Shown here: piece by piece, positions 27,616 to 35,726 of the stretch | Numbering within the stretch: position 1 is the stretch's first letter | How the letters are laid out: the number at the start of each line of letters is the position of its first letter | NCBI RefSeq assembly: GCF_004022215.1 | Contig: NZ_SAUZ01000018.1 | Span: 62,001 to 126,000, forward strand | Length of the DNA: 64,000 nucleotides | Source: Paenirhodobacter populi | GTDB lineage: Bacteria; Pseudomonadota; Alphaproteobacteria; Rhodobacterales; Rhodobacteraceae | Reading direction: 5' to 3' | Position numbers and translations under genes: made by a program | Notes under the pieces: generated by a model | What the model saw: only the letters and a program-made list of their open reading frames with translations | The model's database searches: none | What the model was told of the DNA's origin: nothing

Positions 27616-28163
27616 TTCAGGGCCCTCTCGAACGACCAGGCGTACCCGGCGATCATCTCCGCCCGGTCGGTGCCGTTGATGACCCGGCGCGCACTGCGGT
27701 AATCCGGCGGGCGGCTCAGCAGGTAATCATCGAGCTTGCGCGTGGTGAACCAACCCTCGCAACTGCCCAGAACCATGATCCGCGCAGCGATCGGCCGGCG
27801 CAGCGCCGCGTCAGGATTGGCGATCAGGTCGATGCCGAGGGCCGCGCCGGCCTTGGCATAGTTCGTGCGTCCGGTGATCTGGACATAGCCGCGGCCGCGG
27901 AACAGGTATCCGTCCCCTGCCCGCGTGTTGCCAAGCCGGCGGCCGATCGCCGTGCCCGGCTCGTATTTGTCGAAATATGCCCGTGCGCCGCGTTCGGTGA
28001 TCGGCTGCATGGTCTGCGCCGTCTCATGGAAGGCCGTCGCCAGCAGATAGGCCCGGTGCGCCAGCGGCAGGCCATCGACGGCGGCAAGGATGGCATTGAT
28101 CCCTTCCACCTGTGACGATGTGAGCCGCCCCCCGAATAGGGGCCGGATGCGATCGAAATCCAT
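27612..28163 (-). CDS. Endolysin, glycoside hydrolase family 19-like
   Basis: A 183-residue protein with the GH19 pattern: AFHETAQTM (Glu47, likely catalytic acid), ITERG (Glu57, likely second acid) and FRGRGYVQITGRTNY (88-102). Phage GH19 enzymes cut the glycan strands of peptidoglycan. There is no signal peptide, so it needs the holin. The ATG at 28163 follows GGGAAATGAC. An ATG at 28175 directly abuts the terminator T-run. Confidence 0.88.
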   Translation of the reverse strand: MDFDRIRPLFGGRLTSSQVEGINAILAAVDGLPLAHRAYLLATAFHETAQTMQPITERGARAYFDKYEPGTAIGRRLGNTRAGDGYLFRGRGYVQITGRTNYAKAGAALGIDLIANPDAALRRPIAARIMVLGSCEGWFTTRKLDDYLLSRPPDYRSARRVINGTDRAEMIAGYAWSFERALK

Positions 28164-28176
28164 GTCATTTCCCATG

Positions 28177-28198
28177 AAAAAGCCCGCGCGAGGCGGGC
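28177..28198 (-). terminator. Rho-independent terminator directly upstream of the endolysin
   Basis: On the minus strand, GCCCGC-CTCGC-GCGGGC followed by TTTTT forms a short terminator. Leftward transcripts coming from the holin cassette must read through it to reach the endolysin. Confidence 0.7.
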
Positions 28199-28225
28199 GT
28201 AGTTGTCGTCAGATCATCGAGGGTG

Positions 28226-28441
28226 TCAGCCGTCGGATTTCGGCGGGTCGTCGGCCTCGATCCGCGCGCGGACGAAGCAATCCTTCGCTTCGAGGAGTTT
28301 GCGCATTCCGGCAGTCTTCTCCGCGCTTTCGGGGAGAAGATCGTCCATCTGCTGCGCGAGATCGCCGAAATGCGCGCTGACCTCCTTCAGGCGGTCGGGA
28401 AGGTGCTTGAACTCGAACCATTTCAGCATGCGATTTGCCAT
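28226..28441 (-). CDS. Small phage protein, 71 residues; possible Acb2/Tad1-hairpin relative
   Basis: Begins MANRMLKWFEFKHLP and continues with an LP-x-x-x-EKTAGM then KLLEAKDCFVRA pattern, a layout I know from many small phage proteins of unknown role. It resembles, weakly, the helical-hairpin anti-CBASS proteins (Acb2), which share EK-[ST] followed by a leucine/alanine-rich helix. A strong GAGGAG site precedes the start. It sits between holin and endolysin. The defence role is only a hypothesis. Confidence 0.5.
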   Translation of the reverse strand: MANRMLKWFEFKHLPDRLKEVSAHFGDLAQQMDDLLPESAEKTAGMRKLLEAKDCFVRARIEADDPPKSDG

Positions 28442-28473
28442 GGTCGGTCTCCTCTATGTGGGGTGGCGGAACA

Positions 28474-28584
28474 TCAGAAGGCCAGGTGCGCAGCGAGGAA
28501 GACCCCCACGGCGAAACCGATGCGCAGCCACATTGCCACTACGGGACATGTCGACTGCGGGCGCGGATCACGGATTGGTATCAT
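28474..28584 (-). CDS. Tiny membrane peptide, 36 residues, in the lysis cassette
   Basis: The ORF starts MIPIRDPRPQ and ends in a hydrophobic stretch (WLRIGFAVGVFLAAHLAF). A GGGGAGG ribosome site stands six bases before the ATG, and the start overlaps the holin gene by 17 bases. A single-span peptide beside a holin could be an antiholin or pinholin-like partner. No family recognised. Confidence 0.5.
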   Translation of the reverse strand: MIPIRDPRPQSTCPVVAMWLRIGFAVGVFLAAHLAF

Positions 28585-28930
28585 GGGGCAGCCTCCCCGC
28601 GCGGATGCGCTGGATCACGACCTCAAAGATGGCAGCTCCGATCGAGCCGGTGAGATAGGCAACAGAGCCGCCGGCGGCGCCTCCGGTCATGGTCAGGGTC
28701 TCGGGCGGCATGCCGAGCCAGTAGCCGACGATCGGCGCACCGAGGCCACCGATCCCCGCGGCGAAAAGCGCGCCCAAGGCAATGTGCCGGACGGCCTCCC
28801 GGATCGTGGTGCGGATCACGAGCGCATTGGTAGCACCTCCGAGGGCGCCCCAGAGCGCCGCGGCAAACGCGCCAGACGCCAGCATCGCCGTCACAACTTC
28901 GCGCCAGAAGGGTTGAGGATCTTCAGTCAA
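28568..28930 (-). CDS. Putative holin (TTG start)
   Basis: A 120-residue protein with about three membrane spans (about 12-32, 48-70, 78-103) and a charged tail, next to the endolysin and spanins. Holins make the inner-membrane hole that lets endolysin reach the cell wall. The start is a TTG with a perfect AGGAGG site six bases before it; no ATG fits. Confidence 0.7.
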   Translation of the reverse strand: MTEDPQPFWREVVTAMLASGAFAAALWGALGGATNALVIRTTIREAVRHIALGALFAAGIGGLGAPIVGYWLGMPPETLTMTGGAAGGSVAYLTGSIGAAIFEVVIQRIRAGRLPHDTNP

Positions 28931-28948
28931 TCGCGCCTCCTGCGCATG

Positions 28949-28971
28949 AAAAAGCCCCGCCGGAGCGGGGC
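28949..28971 (-). terminator. Rho-independent terminator upstream of the holin
   Basis: On the minus strand GCCCCGC-TCCG-GCGGGGC followed by TTTTT is a strong terminator between the 93-residue gene and the holin. It would limit lysis-gene expression until read-through occurs. Confidence 0.8.
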
Positions 28972-28995
28972 CGTGTCGTCGGATTTCAGGATGCG

Positions 28996-29277
28996 TCAGA
29001 CCGGGAGTGGCACAGCGCCGGCACTGACGCTGACGGGCAACGGGAACCGCTGCGCCTCCGAGGCTTCTGGGCCGACCGGCAGGATCAGGGTCACATGAAG
29101 CTCCCCATCGACGCGCGTTGCCTGCCCGACGATCCAGTCAGAGCCCTCGAAATCCCGCGGATCCTCTGCGGTCACACTGGTCAGGTCGATCACCTCGTCA
29201 TTGAGAGTGAGGATGTTGCCGTCGACGCTGGCGGACAGCATGTCGTCGCGGCGCTGCGGGCTGAATGTGATCTGCAT
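28996..29277 (-). CDS. Hypothetical phage protein, 93 residues (tail-fibre accessory region)
   Basis: Starts MQITFSPQRRDDML after a GAGGAG site. The sequence is beta-rich and short, with no membrane segment. It directly follows the fibre genes, where small fibre-associated or assembly proteins are common; no family recognised. Confidence 0.6.
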   Translation of the reverse strand: MQITFSPQRRDDMLSASVDGNILTLNDEVIDLTSVTAEDPRDFEGSDWIVGQATRVDGELHVTLILPVGPEASEAQRFPLPVSVSAGAVPLPV

Positions 29278-29288
29278 CTTGATTCTCC

Positions 29289-29993
29289 TCAATACCAACG
29301 GCCGATGGCGGTAATTGCTACCATGATCGTTGCCCCCTCTGGGATGCTAGGTGCGCTGTTCCCCTTGTAGAGGTCCACAAGGCCACTTCCTGCGCCCATG
29401 AGATTTGGTGTTCCGATTGTCCCCCAATACCCTCGCGTGACAGAGGTGTCAGCATATCCAACGGCAGTCGTAAAGATGGGGGTCGCGGTGAGGGTCGGAT
29501 TGCTTCCGGCCAAAAATGACGCGGGATGTGTCCAGATGCCGCGACACGAGATATCGAGGTTCCGGGTGAGCGTGAGCGTGCCGGTGCAGATCTGCGTGCC
29601 ATCCGCCCACCGGGTGTAGTTGCCGTTGCTGTTGCTGCCGCGCTCGATGATAGCCCCGGTCGGCAATCCCCCCGACTGCGACACCGTACCGACAACCGGC
29701 CGCGTCCACTGCATCACGAGCGTCGCGGTGCCGCTGACATTTTGGTAAAGATTGCTGGCCCCGGTCGACGTGCTGATGACCAGAAAATAATCTCCGTTCG
29801 AAGTGCCTGCGATCCCACCTGCGGTCGTGCCATACGGACCCTTGATGCCGGACACACCCGCCGCCGTCATTGCGTTGATCTGACCCTGCAACAGGCCAAG
29901 AGCCGCCGCCATGGTGGCAGGCGAAACACCGCCGACCGGCAGAGCACCAGCAGCAAACGCCAGAAGGTTCGATTTGTCGAAAATGGTGCTCAT
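29289..29993 (-). CDS. Phage tail fibre / receptor-binding-type protein
   Basis: A 234-residue protein rich in Gly, Ser and Thr. The C-terminal half has SNSNGNYTRWADGTQIC, a motif seen at the start of many phage fibre tip domains, followed by a beta-rich end. It probably forms part of the fibre that touches the host. Its start overlaps the upstream gene by 4 bases. Confidence 0.7.
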   Translation of the reverse strand: MSTIFDKSNLLAFAAGALPVGGVSPATMAAALGLLQGQINAMTAAGVSGIKGPYGTTAGGIAGTSNGDYFLVISTSTGASNLYQNVSGTATLVMQWTRPVVGTVSQSGGLPTGAIIERGSNSNGNYTRWADGTQICTGTLTLTRNLDISCRGIWTHPASFLAGSNPTLTATPIFTTAVGYADTSVTRGYWGTIGTPNLMGAGSGLVDLYKGNSAPSIPEGATIMVAITAIGRWY

Positions 29994-30658
29994 TGGGTGA
30001 TACCCCTCTCCACGATGATGGTCCCGGTCTTGCTGCGCCTGGTGACAGTGCCGACGGTCGCCTTGATATCGATTTGATGCTCGCCGAGGGGCAGGAGTGC
30101 GGTCTGCGTGGATGGCATCGCCACCTCAAACGTCCCCGCGGGCCGAGACACAAAGGCGACGGTCAGGGTCCGCATGGCTGCATCGGGCCCAAGCAGGGAT
30201 GACGTGATCGTCACCCCCGTGAGATCGATGGGATGATAGTTCTCGTCTATCCACTGCATGCCGAGCGACAGCGTGTCGCCCCGCTTGATCCGGTGTGCCT
30301 TTGAAACGTCGGACGGCAGGCGCACTGGCAGCAGGTCAGCCAATGTATAAGGGCCGGCGCCGTTGATCGCGACGGGTCCAACTCTTTGCTCTACGGCCCG
30401 ATCTGGGCCGACGGGGTTCAGGATCGAATACCTGTAGCTCACATCATAAACGGTGCCGATGGAACCGCTTGATGTTGTGAACAGCTCGACATCGATCACC
30501 CCCGCGGAAACCTGCGCGATAACGGGACCGCGCATAACGAGCGCGGTGTCCGTCTTGTCCCACGAACGCAGCTGGAAGATCACCAGCGTTCCGTCCATTG
30601 CGGGTGAGCCGTCCGGCAGGACAACGGGTCCGGTCACCCGGCTTCTCAAAACACTCAT
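29990..30658 (-). CDS. Phage tail/baseplate-associated protein, 222 residues
   Basis: A beta-rich protein with LPDGSPAMDGTLVIFQL at the start and a later GMQWIDENYHPIDLTGVTI segment, like adaptor domains that attach fibres to baseplates. No specific family certain. It lies between two fibre genes and is coupled to the next by ATGA. Confidence 0.6.
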   Translation of the reverse strand: MSVLRSRVTGPVVLPDGSPAMDGTLVIFQLRSWDKTDTALVMRGPVIAQVSAGVIDVELFTTSSGSIGTVYDVSYRYSILNPVGPDRAVEQRVGPVAINGAGPYTLADLLPVRLPSDVSKAHRIKRGDTLSLGMQWIDENYHPIDLTGVTITSSLLGPDAAMRTLTVAFVSRPAGTFEVAMPSTQTALLPLGEHQIDIKATVGTVTRRSKTGTIIVERGITQ

Positions 30659-30700
30659 GTGTCACCTCAAATTGCCGCAGCGGCGTAGAAGGATAGATAA

Positions 30701-31549
30701 TCAGGCCTTGAGCGCCGCGAGTTCGGCCTTCAGCGTTTCGACCTGCCCGGCCATCTGCTGGAGGGCGGCATAAAGCAGGGCCACAGGCGCACCCCAGTCA
30801 CCAGCCTTGACATCCTTGATGACCGAGCCATCCGCCAGCGTCACCTCGGGAATGATCGATGCCGATCCGGGGATCGCTGCATCAATGTCATCCATCACGA
30901 CCGACACGCGGAACTGTCCGTCACGTGCGTCGTGATAGGTCCCTGACCGCACCGTCAGCGCCTTGCTCAGGGCATCGCTGATGGGCTCCAGATCGGGCTT
31001 GAGCCTGATGTCCGAGCCGCTTGTCCATGCCCCTTTGAGGGCAAAACCGTTCCCGCTGACTGGATTGAAGAGCCATGCCGCATTTTGGCCTGAACCGTTG
31101 TCTGCGGTAATCACCGCATCCACTGCGCCATTGACGGTGGACTGAATGAAGAAATCGGCGATAACCCCTACGATCCCGGAACGCAGTCTCCCGCCGTAGT
31201 TGATCTCACCAGGGGTCGTGGTTTGGCTTGATCTTTGCCCCCTGAAACCGACCTCCGCAGATGAGGTCTGCATCGCGCTCCAGGTATTCGTCCCGGAAAG
31301 CAGGGGCACGGATCCGCCAGAGGATCCGATCGGATAGCCTGCCGCAACTGTGATCCAGGCCGTATTCGCTGAATTTCGCAGCTTTACCAGCCCGGTTGTC
31401 GTGTCTGCCCACAACATGTAAGGCCACGTCGTCGGCGGCGCAGATGGACCGCTGTTGAGCGTGGCCGTCGCGGAAATCGAATTGTTGAACCCCTGCCGGA
31501 CGGCTGAGCCCGTGCCGTTCGGAACACTCAGGCTTGTCACCTGCGTCAT
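30701..31549 (-). CDS. Tail fibre protein with C-terminal S74 intramolecular chaperone
   Basis: A 282-residue protein. The N-terminal half is repetitive and beta-rich. The C-terminus has GSDIRLKPDLEPISDALSKA, the start of the peptidase S74/endosialidase chaperone domain (SD-x-R-LK), ending in a coiled coil (MAGQVETLKAELAALKA). This domain helps the fibre trimer fold and then cuts itself off. It is coupled by ATGA to the upstream tail-tip gene. Confidence 0.8.
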   Translation of the reverse strand: MTQVTSLSVPNGTGSAVRQGFNNSISATATLNSGPSAPPTTWPYMLWADTTTGLVKLRNSANTAWITVAAGYPIGSSGGSVPLLSGTNTWSAMQTSSAEVGFRGQRSSQTTTPGEINYGGRLRSGIVGVIADFFIQSTVNGAVDAVITADNGSGQNAAWLFNPVSGNGFALKGAWTSGSDIRLKPDLEPISDALSKALTVRSGTYHDARDGQFRVSVVMDDIDAAIPGSASIIPEVTLADGSVIKDVKAGDWGAPVALLYAALQQMAGQVETLKAELAALKA

Positions 31550-34200
31550 GCTGCTACCTCGTCTGCTATCACCCGCAGCACGCTCACCACAGGTGCCACG
31601 TCCGCGCTTTTTGATGTGAGAATGGCGCGGGCCTGCACGCCCCGCGCCCGGTATTCGCCGGCATCCAGTCTCGACCAGTTACCCCAGATCGGCGAGCCTG
31701 CAGGATTGTCCGTTGTCGTGCGGACCTGCATCTCGACATCGGCTTCGCCCTGCGCATCGCCATCCCAGTCCTGAAAGGAATCGACGGTTTCGATGCGCCC
31801 GTCCCAGTCGTCGCTCAGAACAAGTGAGCTCATCTCGATCAGCGCCCGGAGGCGCACGAGCTTTGCCGCCCCCAAGTTCATTGTCGAACCGAAGGTATAC
31901 ATTCCCTCGGAAACCGGTCCCTCTGGAAAGTCCCAGTTCGGCAGGCTGTCCACATTGCCCGGAAGCGCGTCCCACAGCGTTGGCGAAGACAGCGTCAACT
32001 CGCCGTTTACCGCGACCGTTTTGTCATGCGTCCCGGCAAAGCTGGCGTCCGCCTGGAGGATTCCGGCATTCACGAACGCCACCACCTGCGCGCCCGACGC
32101 CGTCAGCTTTGTGATCGGCCCGAGTGTGCCAGAGCTATCGACCGCACGCACGAAATAGGTGCCCGGCATCAGCGGCACGACGGCGATCGTGCTGTTGCCA
32201 GGCACCTCGTCCAGCGAGACGCTGTTCGACCAGCCCGCATTCGGCACAGCCGAGTGCCGGATGACAATCCGCCCGCCATAACGCACGTCGAGATCCGACG
32301 GCAGCGCCCATTTGATGACGGCCAGACCGCCCGCGGTTTGCAGCGTGACATTCTGCAATTCCGATGGCTCACCGGCCATGCCATAGATCTCGGCTTGGTA
32401 ATACGACCATTCGGACGTTGCGCCGAGGCGGGTGATGGCCTGAACCCGGAACTGCCAGAATCCTGGCATCGCGTCTTCGAAATAGGCCTGCGTATCGCGC
32501 GTGTCGGCAATCGTCACCCAGTTCTCGCCATCGGACGACCCCTGAAGGACATACCGATCGACATTGACGCTCTCGCTTTCCGACCAGACGATCAGCGCGC
32601 GGGACTTCACGCCGTCGCCCGTGCGGGTGACATAAAGCTCCTCGGACACCGACTGAATGCCGGACGGAGAAACCTGCCAGGCGTTTGGCAGATTGGTCCG
32701 CGGCGCCGCAGCGTAGATCTGCATCTCGCTGGCGTTGTGGTCGTAGACCAGCGGCGAGGTTTCCGACAGCGATAGCATCGGCATCAGGCCCAGACCATCC
32801 GCAACGGGCTGAAGCGACATGCCGGTCACGACGAACGGCTTGTTCGCCGCGCCCCACCGCGCCCGGGTAAGGGACACGGTATCGCCACAGGCCGCCTGAA
32901 GACAGCGCAGCCGACCCGGCCACGAAATCGACATCTGCCGCCGCGCCAGTTCCAGCTGGATCTTGGCGATCCGCTGCGCCGCATAAGCCGACGTGGTGAA
33001 AGGCAGCGTCAGATCCTTCCACGCCTCCCGGCCCCTGTCCTCAGCCAGATAGACCGCCGATTGAAAGGCCGGAAAGTCATCCGCCTGCCAGTCATTTTCC
33101 GGGCTGATGAACACGCCCCTCACGCCGTTGAAATTGTCCGACCGGCTCATCCGCGTCGTCAGCGTTACATTGCCCGCGGCGTCATCGTCGTTCAGCGCGA
33201 GCGACGGGATGCGGTAGGCGCCGGCATGGATGTTCCACGCCCCACCGGAATAGATCGCCTGCCCGCACATCGCGGTGAGCATCGCCTGAATGATCGTCTG
33301 CGGCGTCTGCGAAGTGTCGACAATACCATCGCAGCGATAGCGCTGTTCCGATCCGCCGTCTGGACGGGAAACCCATTCATCGCAGACATTCGCCGCCTCG
33401 ATCAGGCGCCCTTGGCGAATTCCGGTCTCGACGCCCACAGTTGCGCCAAGCCCATATCGGCTGTCGGCCACATAGTCCGCGATACATAGCGCCGCGTTGT
33501 TCGTATAGCTTCGCTGTCCCGTGCGCGGATCGAGGATGTCGTTCTTGCCCCGAACGGTGACCGTGACGTTGGGCACGCCATTCGGAAACACCTCGTTCGA
33601 GCCGTACAGCATGATGTGGATGTAGGCCACGCCGCGCAGCCGATGATCCGCGGTCCATTTTCCGGGGAAATGATCCATCAGGCTTTGCATCGCGGGCTGA
33701 TCCGACCCGCCCAGATGCTTCCACGCCCATGCGACAGTGCCACCTTTTTTTGTCAGCACACGGTCCGCCGGACTACCGTCGGCATTGAATGCGAGTTCGC
33801 CGTCGAAATAGATCTCGTCGATCCCCTCGACCTGGTGCCCCGCAAGCGCGATCACCAGATGCAGGCGCTTGTCGTCTGTGCTCAGAACCATCGACCCAAA
33901 TCGATTCTCAAACCCGCCGGAGGTTCCCATGAACACGATGGTGCCCGCCTTGCGAACGCGGCCATAGACCAGCTCGCGCGCCGCAACCGGTTCTTTTGAC
34001 GACACCTGCCGGGACCTGAGGGCATTGTCCGTTCCGGCCTGCTTCCCCATGAGCGCCGTTGAGACGCCGGACAGCAGCAGGGACGCGCCAAAGTTCGCGA
34101 CAACGCCCACCCATGTGGTCGCAGCCAGCGCGGCGGCCACGCCGCCAGCCGACAGCGCGGCGCCGCCAAGGGCGATCGCACCGATGACTACCTGAGGCAT
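31546..34200 (-). CDS. Phage tail tip / host-specificity protein (J-like)
   Basis: An 884-residue protein beginning MPQVVIGAIALGG with hydrophobic N-terminal segments. A TipJ-type middle follows (RELVYGRVRKAG; YFDGELAFNADG; CIADYVADSRYGLGA), then FN3-like repeats and a beta-rich C-terminus. Such proteins form the tail tip that contacts the receptor. The frame is open upstream to 34305, but the start at 34200 matches the end of the NlpC/P60-like gene. Confidence 0.82.
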   Translation of the reverse strand: MPQVVIGAIALGGAALSAGGVAAALAATTWVGVVANFGASLLLSGVSTALMGKQAGTDNALRSRQVSSKEPVAARELVYGRVRKAGTIVFMGTSGGFENRFGSMVLSTDDKRLHLVIALAGHQVEGIDEIYFDGELAFNADGSPADRVLTKKGGTVAWAWKHLGGSDQPAMQSLMDHFPGKWTADHRLRGVAYIHIMLYGSNEVFPNGVPNVTVTVRGKNDILDPRTGQRSYTNNAALCIADYVADSRYGLGATVGVETGIRQGRLIEAANVCDEWVSRPDGGSEQRYRCDGIVDTSQTPQTIIQAMLTAMCGQAIYSGGAWNIHAGAYRIPSLALNDDDAAGNVTLTTRMSRSDNFNGVRGVFISPENDWQADDFPAFQSAVYLAEDRGREAWKDLTLPFTTSAYAAQRIAKIQLELARRQMSISWPGRLRCLQAACGDTVSLTRARWGAANKPFVVTGMSLQPVADGLGLMPMLSLSETSPLVYDHNASEMQIYAAAPRTNLPNAWQVSPSGIQSVSEELYVTRTGDGVKSRALIVWSESESVNVDRYVLQGSSDGENWVTIADTRDTQAYFEDAMPGFWQFRVQAITRLGATSEWSYYQAEIYGMAGEPSELQNVTLQTAGGLAVIKWALPSDLDVRYGGRIVIRHSAVPNAGWSNSVSLDEVPGNSTIAVVPLMPGTYFVRAVDSSGTLGPITKLTASGAQVVAFVNAGILQADASFAGTHDKTVAVNGELTLSSPTLWDALPGNVDSLPNWDFPEGPVSEGMYTFGSTMNLGAAKLVRLRALIEMSSLVLSDDWDGRIETVDSFQDWDGDAQGEADVEMQVRTTTDNPAGSPIWGNWSRLDAGEYRARGVQARAILTSKSADVAPVVSVLRVIADEVAA

Positions 34201-34201
34201 C

Positions 34202-34603
34202 TCAAGCCCTCCACGCCGTCTGGCAGTCCGCCAACGGCACCAGCACAAATCCTTCCGGCCCGGCGAAAGCGGCAAGCTCGCCGATGCAGATCCCCATGGC
34301 GCCACGGAACATCACCACGTCACCGCGACGCGCCGCGAGGACGCGGGGCAGCGGATCACCCATGATGCCCGCCGCCAGCGCATCCAGATCGCGCCAGCCG
34401 TGCCGCTTCAGCCAGCGCCGTGCGCCGCGCGCCGTCGAATACTGGCCGCGCCATGCCTCTGCTGCACTCGGAAGGCCGGTCAGTGCAGCGCGCACGTCCA
34501 TCGCCCAGGTGGCGCAGTCATGCGCACCCCATGAAAAAGGGCGCCGCCGGGCGCCCTCGATCTTCTCCACAAGGATGGTTTCCCATCCGTCGATCCGTGT
34601 CAT
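34202..34603 (-). CDS. DUF6950-type / NlpC-P60-like tail protein
   Basis: A 133-residue protein with the HDCATWAMD motif (likely active Cys) near residue 28 and AARRGDVVMF further on. Tail peptidases of the NlpC/P60 type at this position help the tail cross the cell wall or act in tail assembly. The ATG at 34603 overlaps the stop of the upstream gene (ATGA). Confidence 0.72.
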   Translation of the reverse strand: MTRIDGWETILVEKIEGARRRPFSWGAHDCATWAMDVRAALTGLPSAAEAWRGQYSTARGARRWLKRHGWRDLDALAAGIMGDPLPRVLAARRGDVVMFRGAMGICIGELAAFAGPEGFVLVPLADCQTAWRA

Positions 34604-35160
34604 GACATCTCCCAATCGAGATCCATGTCCTGAATGGTCGTGACGAACTCGAAGCCCCGGTCTCCGGGATAGAGCGTCTTCTGGCTTTCATCCGTGTAGC
34701 GCCACTCCCGCGCACGCTGGAGATCGATCAGCTGGTTCTCGTAGCTGATCGTCACCGTGCAGGTATCGGCCCCCTCTTCGATCTGCGGAACATCCAGCAG
34801 CCCGGCAAAGATCAGTTCTGGATCGGCCAGCAGCTGCCAGTCCTCGGACATGAAGCCGAGGTAAAGCCGTCCCGGCGCGCCCTGCTGCGCCTCGTCGATG
34901 GCGATCTGCACCAGATCCAGCGGCACGCCAGATAACGAGATCGAGGCACCGTTCGCGGTCACCTCATTCGTTTCCTCGATCGAGCCGATTCCCATCAGCG
35001 TTCCGGCACCCGCCCAGGTCCGTCCGCCCCAGACGAGACTACCCAGACCGGACCAGAGCCGCACCGTGCCGGACGCGAACTCTCCCTCGAACAGCGCGAT
35101 GATGCGGACGCGATCAGCAGCCAGAGCCGCGGCATTGGCGGGAGAGAGATCGCGGCTCAT
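34600..35160 (-). CDS. Phage minor tail protein, 186 residues
   Basis: Beta-rich, with VRLWSGLGSLVWGGRTWAGAG near residue 32, as in tail proteins found between the tape measure and the tip (DUF2163-like position). No signal peptide. Overlaps neighbours on both sides by 4 bases. Identified mainly by position and composition. Confidence 0.65.
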   Translation of the reverse strand: MSRDLSPANAAALAADRVRIIALFEGEFASGTVRLWSGLGSLVWGGRTWAGAGTLMGIGSIEETNEVTANGASISLSGVPLDLVQIAIDEAQQGAPGRLYLGFMSEDWQLLADPELIFAGLLDVPQIEEGADTCTVTISYENQLIDLQRAREWRYTDESQKTLYPGDRGFEFVTTIQDMDLDWEMS

Positions 35161-35726
35161 AGTGCCTCCACGGCGGAGATGTCAAAAATCGTGACGACGA
35201 AACCGACGGGCGCAGAGACCTTGGACGAGGCCCGCAATGTTACTGCAGGAGCCTTGATTTCGACGAAAGTTCCATTCGATGGTGATGCCCGAAGACGCGG
35301 GACAAAGCGCAGAACGGCAGCCCCACCGGAAGTGGGAACCGCGTCCTCAGTCAGTTGATGGAGACGGTGATATCCTCCGATCTCGACCGAGAAGAAATCA
35401 CCAGCGCGCAGGCTGATATCTCCCCATGCGCCCGCCACGTTCAGGCTGTTCCCGGATTGGTTCGCCCCAGACACGATGAGCGCGCCGGAACCGACACCCT
35501 CCTGCCAGTCGCGAAAGGTGAACGGGAGTTTCTTGTTCAGGATCGAATTCGCGAACACTTCGAATTCGCGGCCCCGGGCCTTTGCCTCGATCGTGAAGGA
35601 CCAACGCTCCCCGCCGAAATCCTGCACCTGTTCGGCATAGGAAAAAGGCGAGGAAGTCGACACGATCGCACTGTCCAGAGCGCGCGTGACACCCGTCACA
35701 TAGGACTTCGGAAACTCGGCAACCAT
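35157..35726 (-). CDS. Phage minor tail protein, distal-tail position
   Basis: A 189-residue protein with FTFRDWQEGVGSGALIVSGA in the middle. It lies straight after the tape-measure gene, where distal tail (Dit-like) or first minor tail proteins are coded. Overlaps the next gene by 4 bases and abuts the tape-measure stop. Exact family uncertain. Confidence 0.6.
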   Translation of the reverse strand: MVAEFPKSYVTGVTRALDSAIVSTSSPFSYAEQVQDFGGERWSFTIEAKARGREFEVFANSILNKKLPFTFRDWQEGVGSGALIVSGANQSGNSLNVAGAWGDISLRAGDFFSVEIGGYHRLHQLTEDAVPTSGGAAVLRFVPRLRASPSNGTFVEIKAPAVTLRASSKVSAPVGFVVTIFDISAVEAL

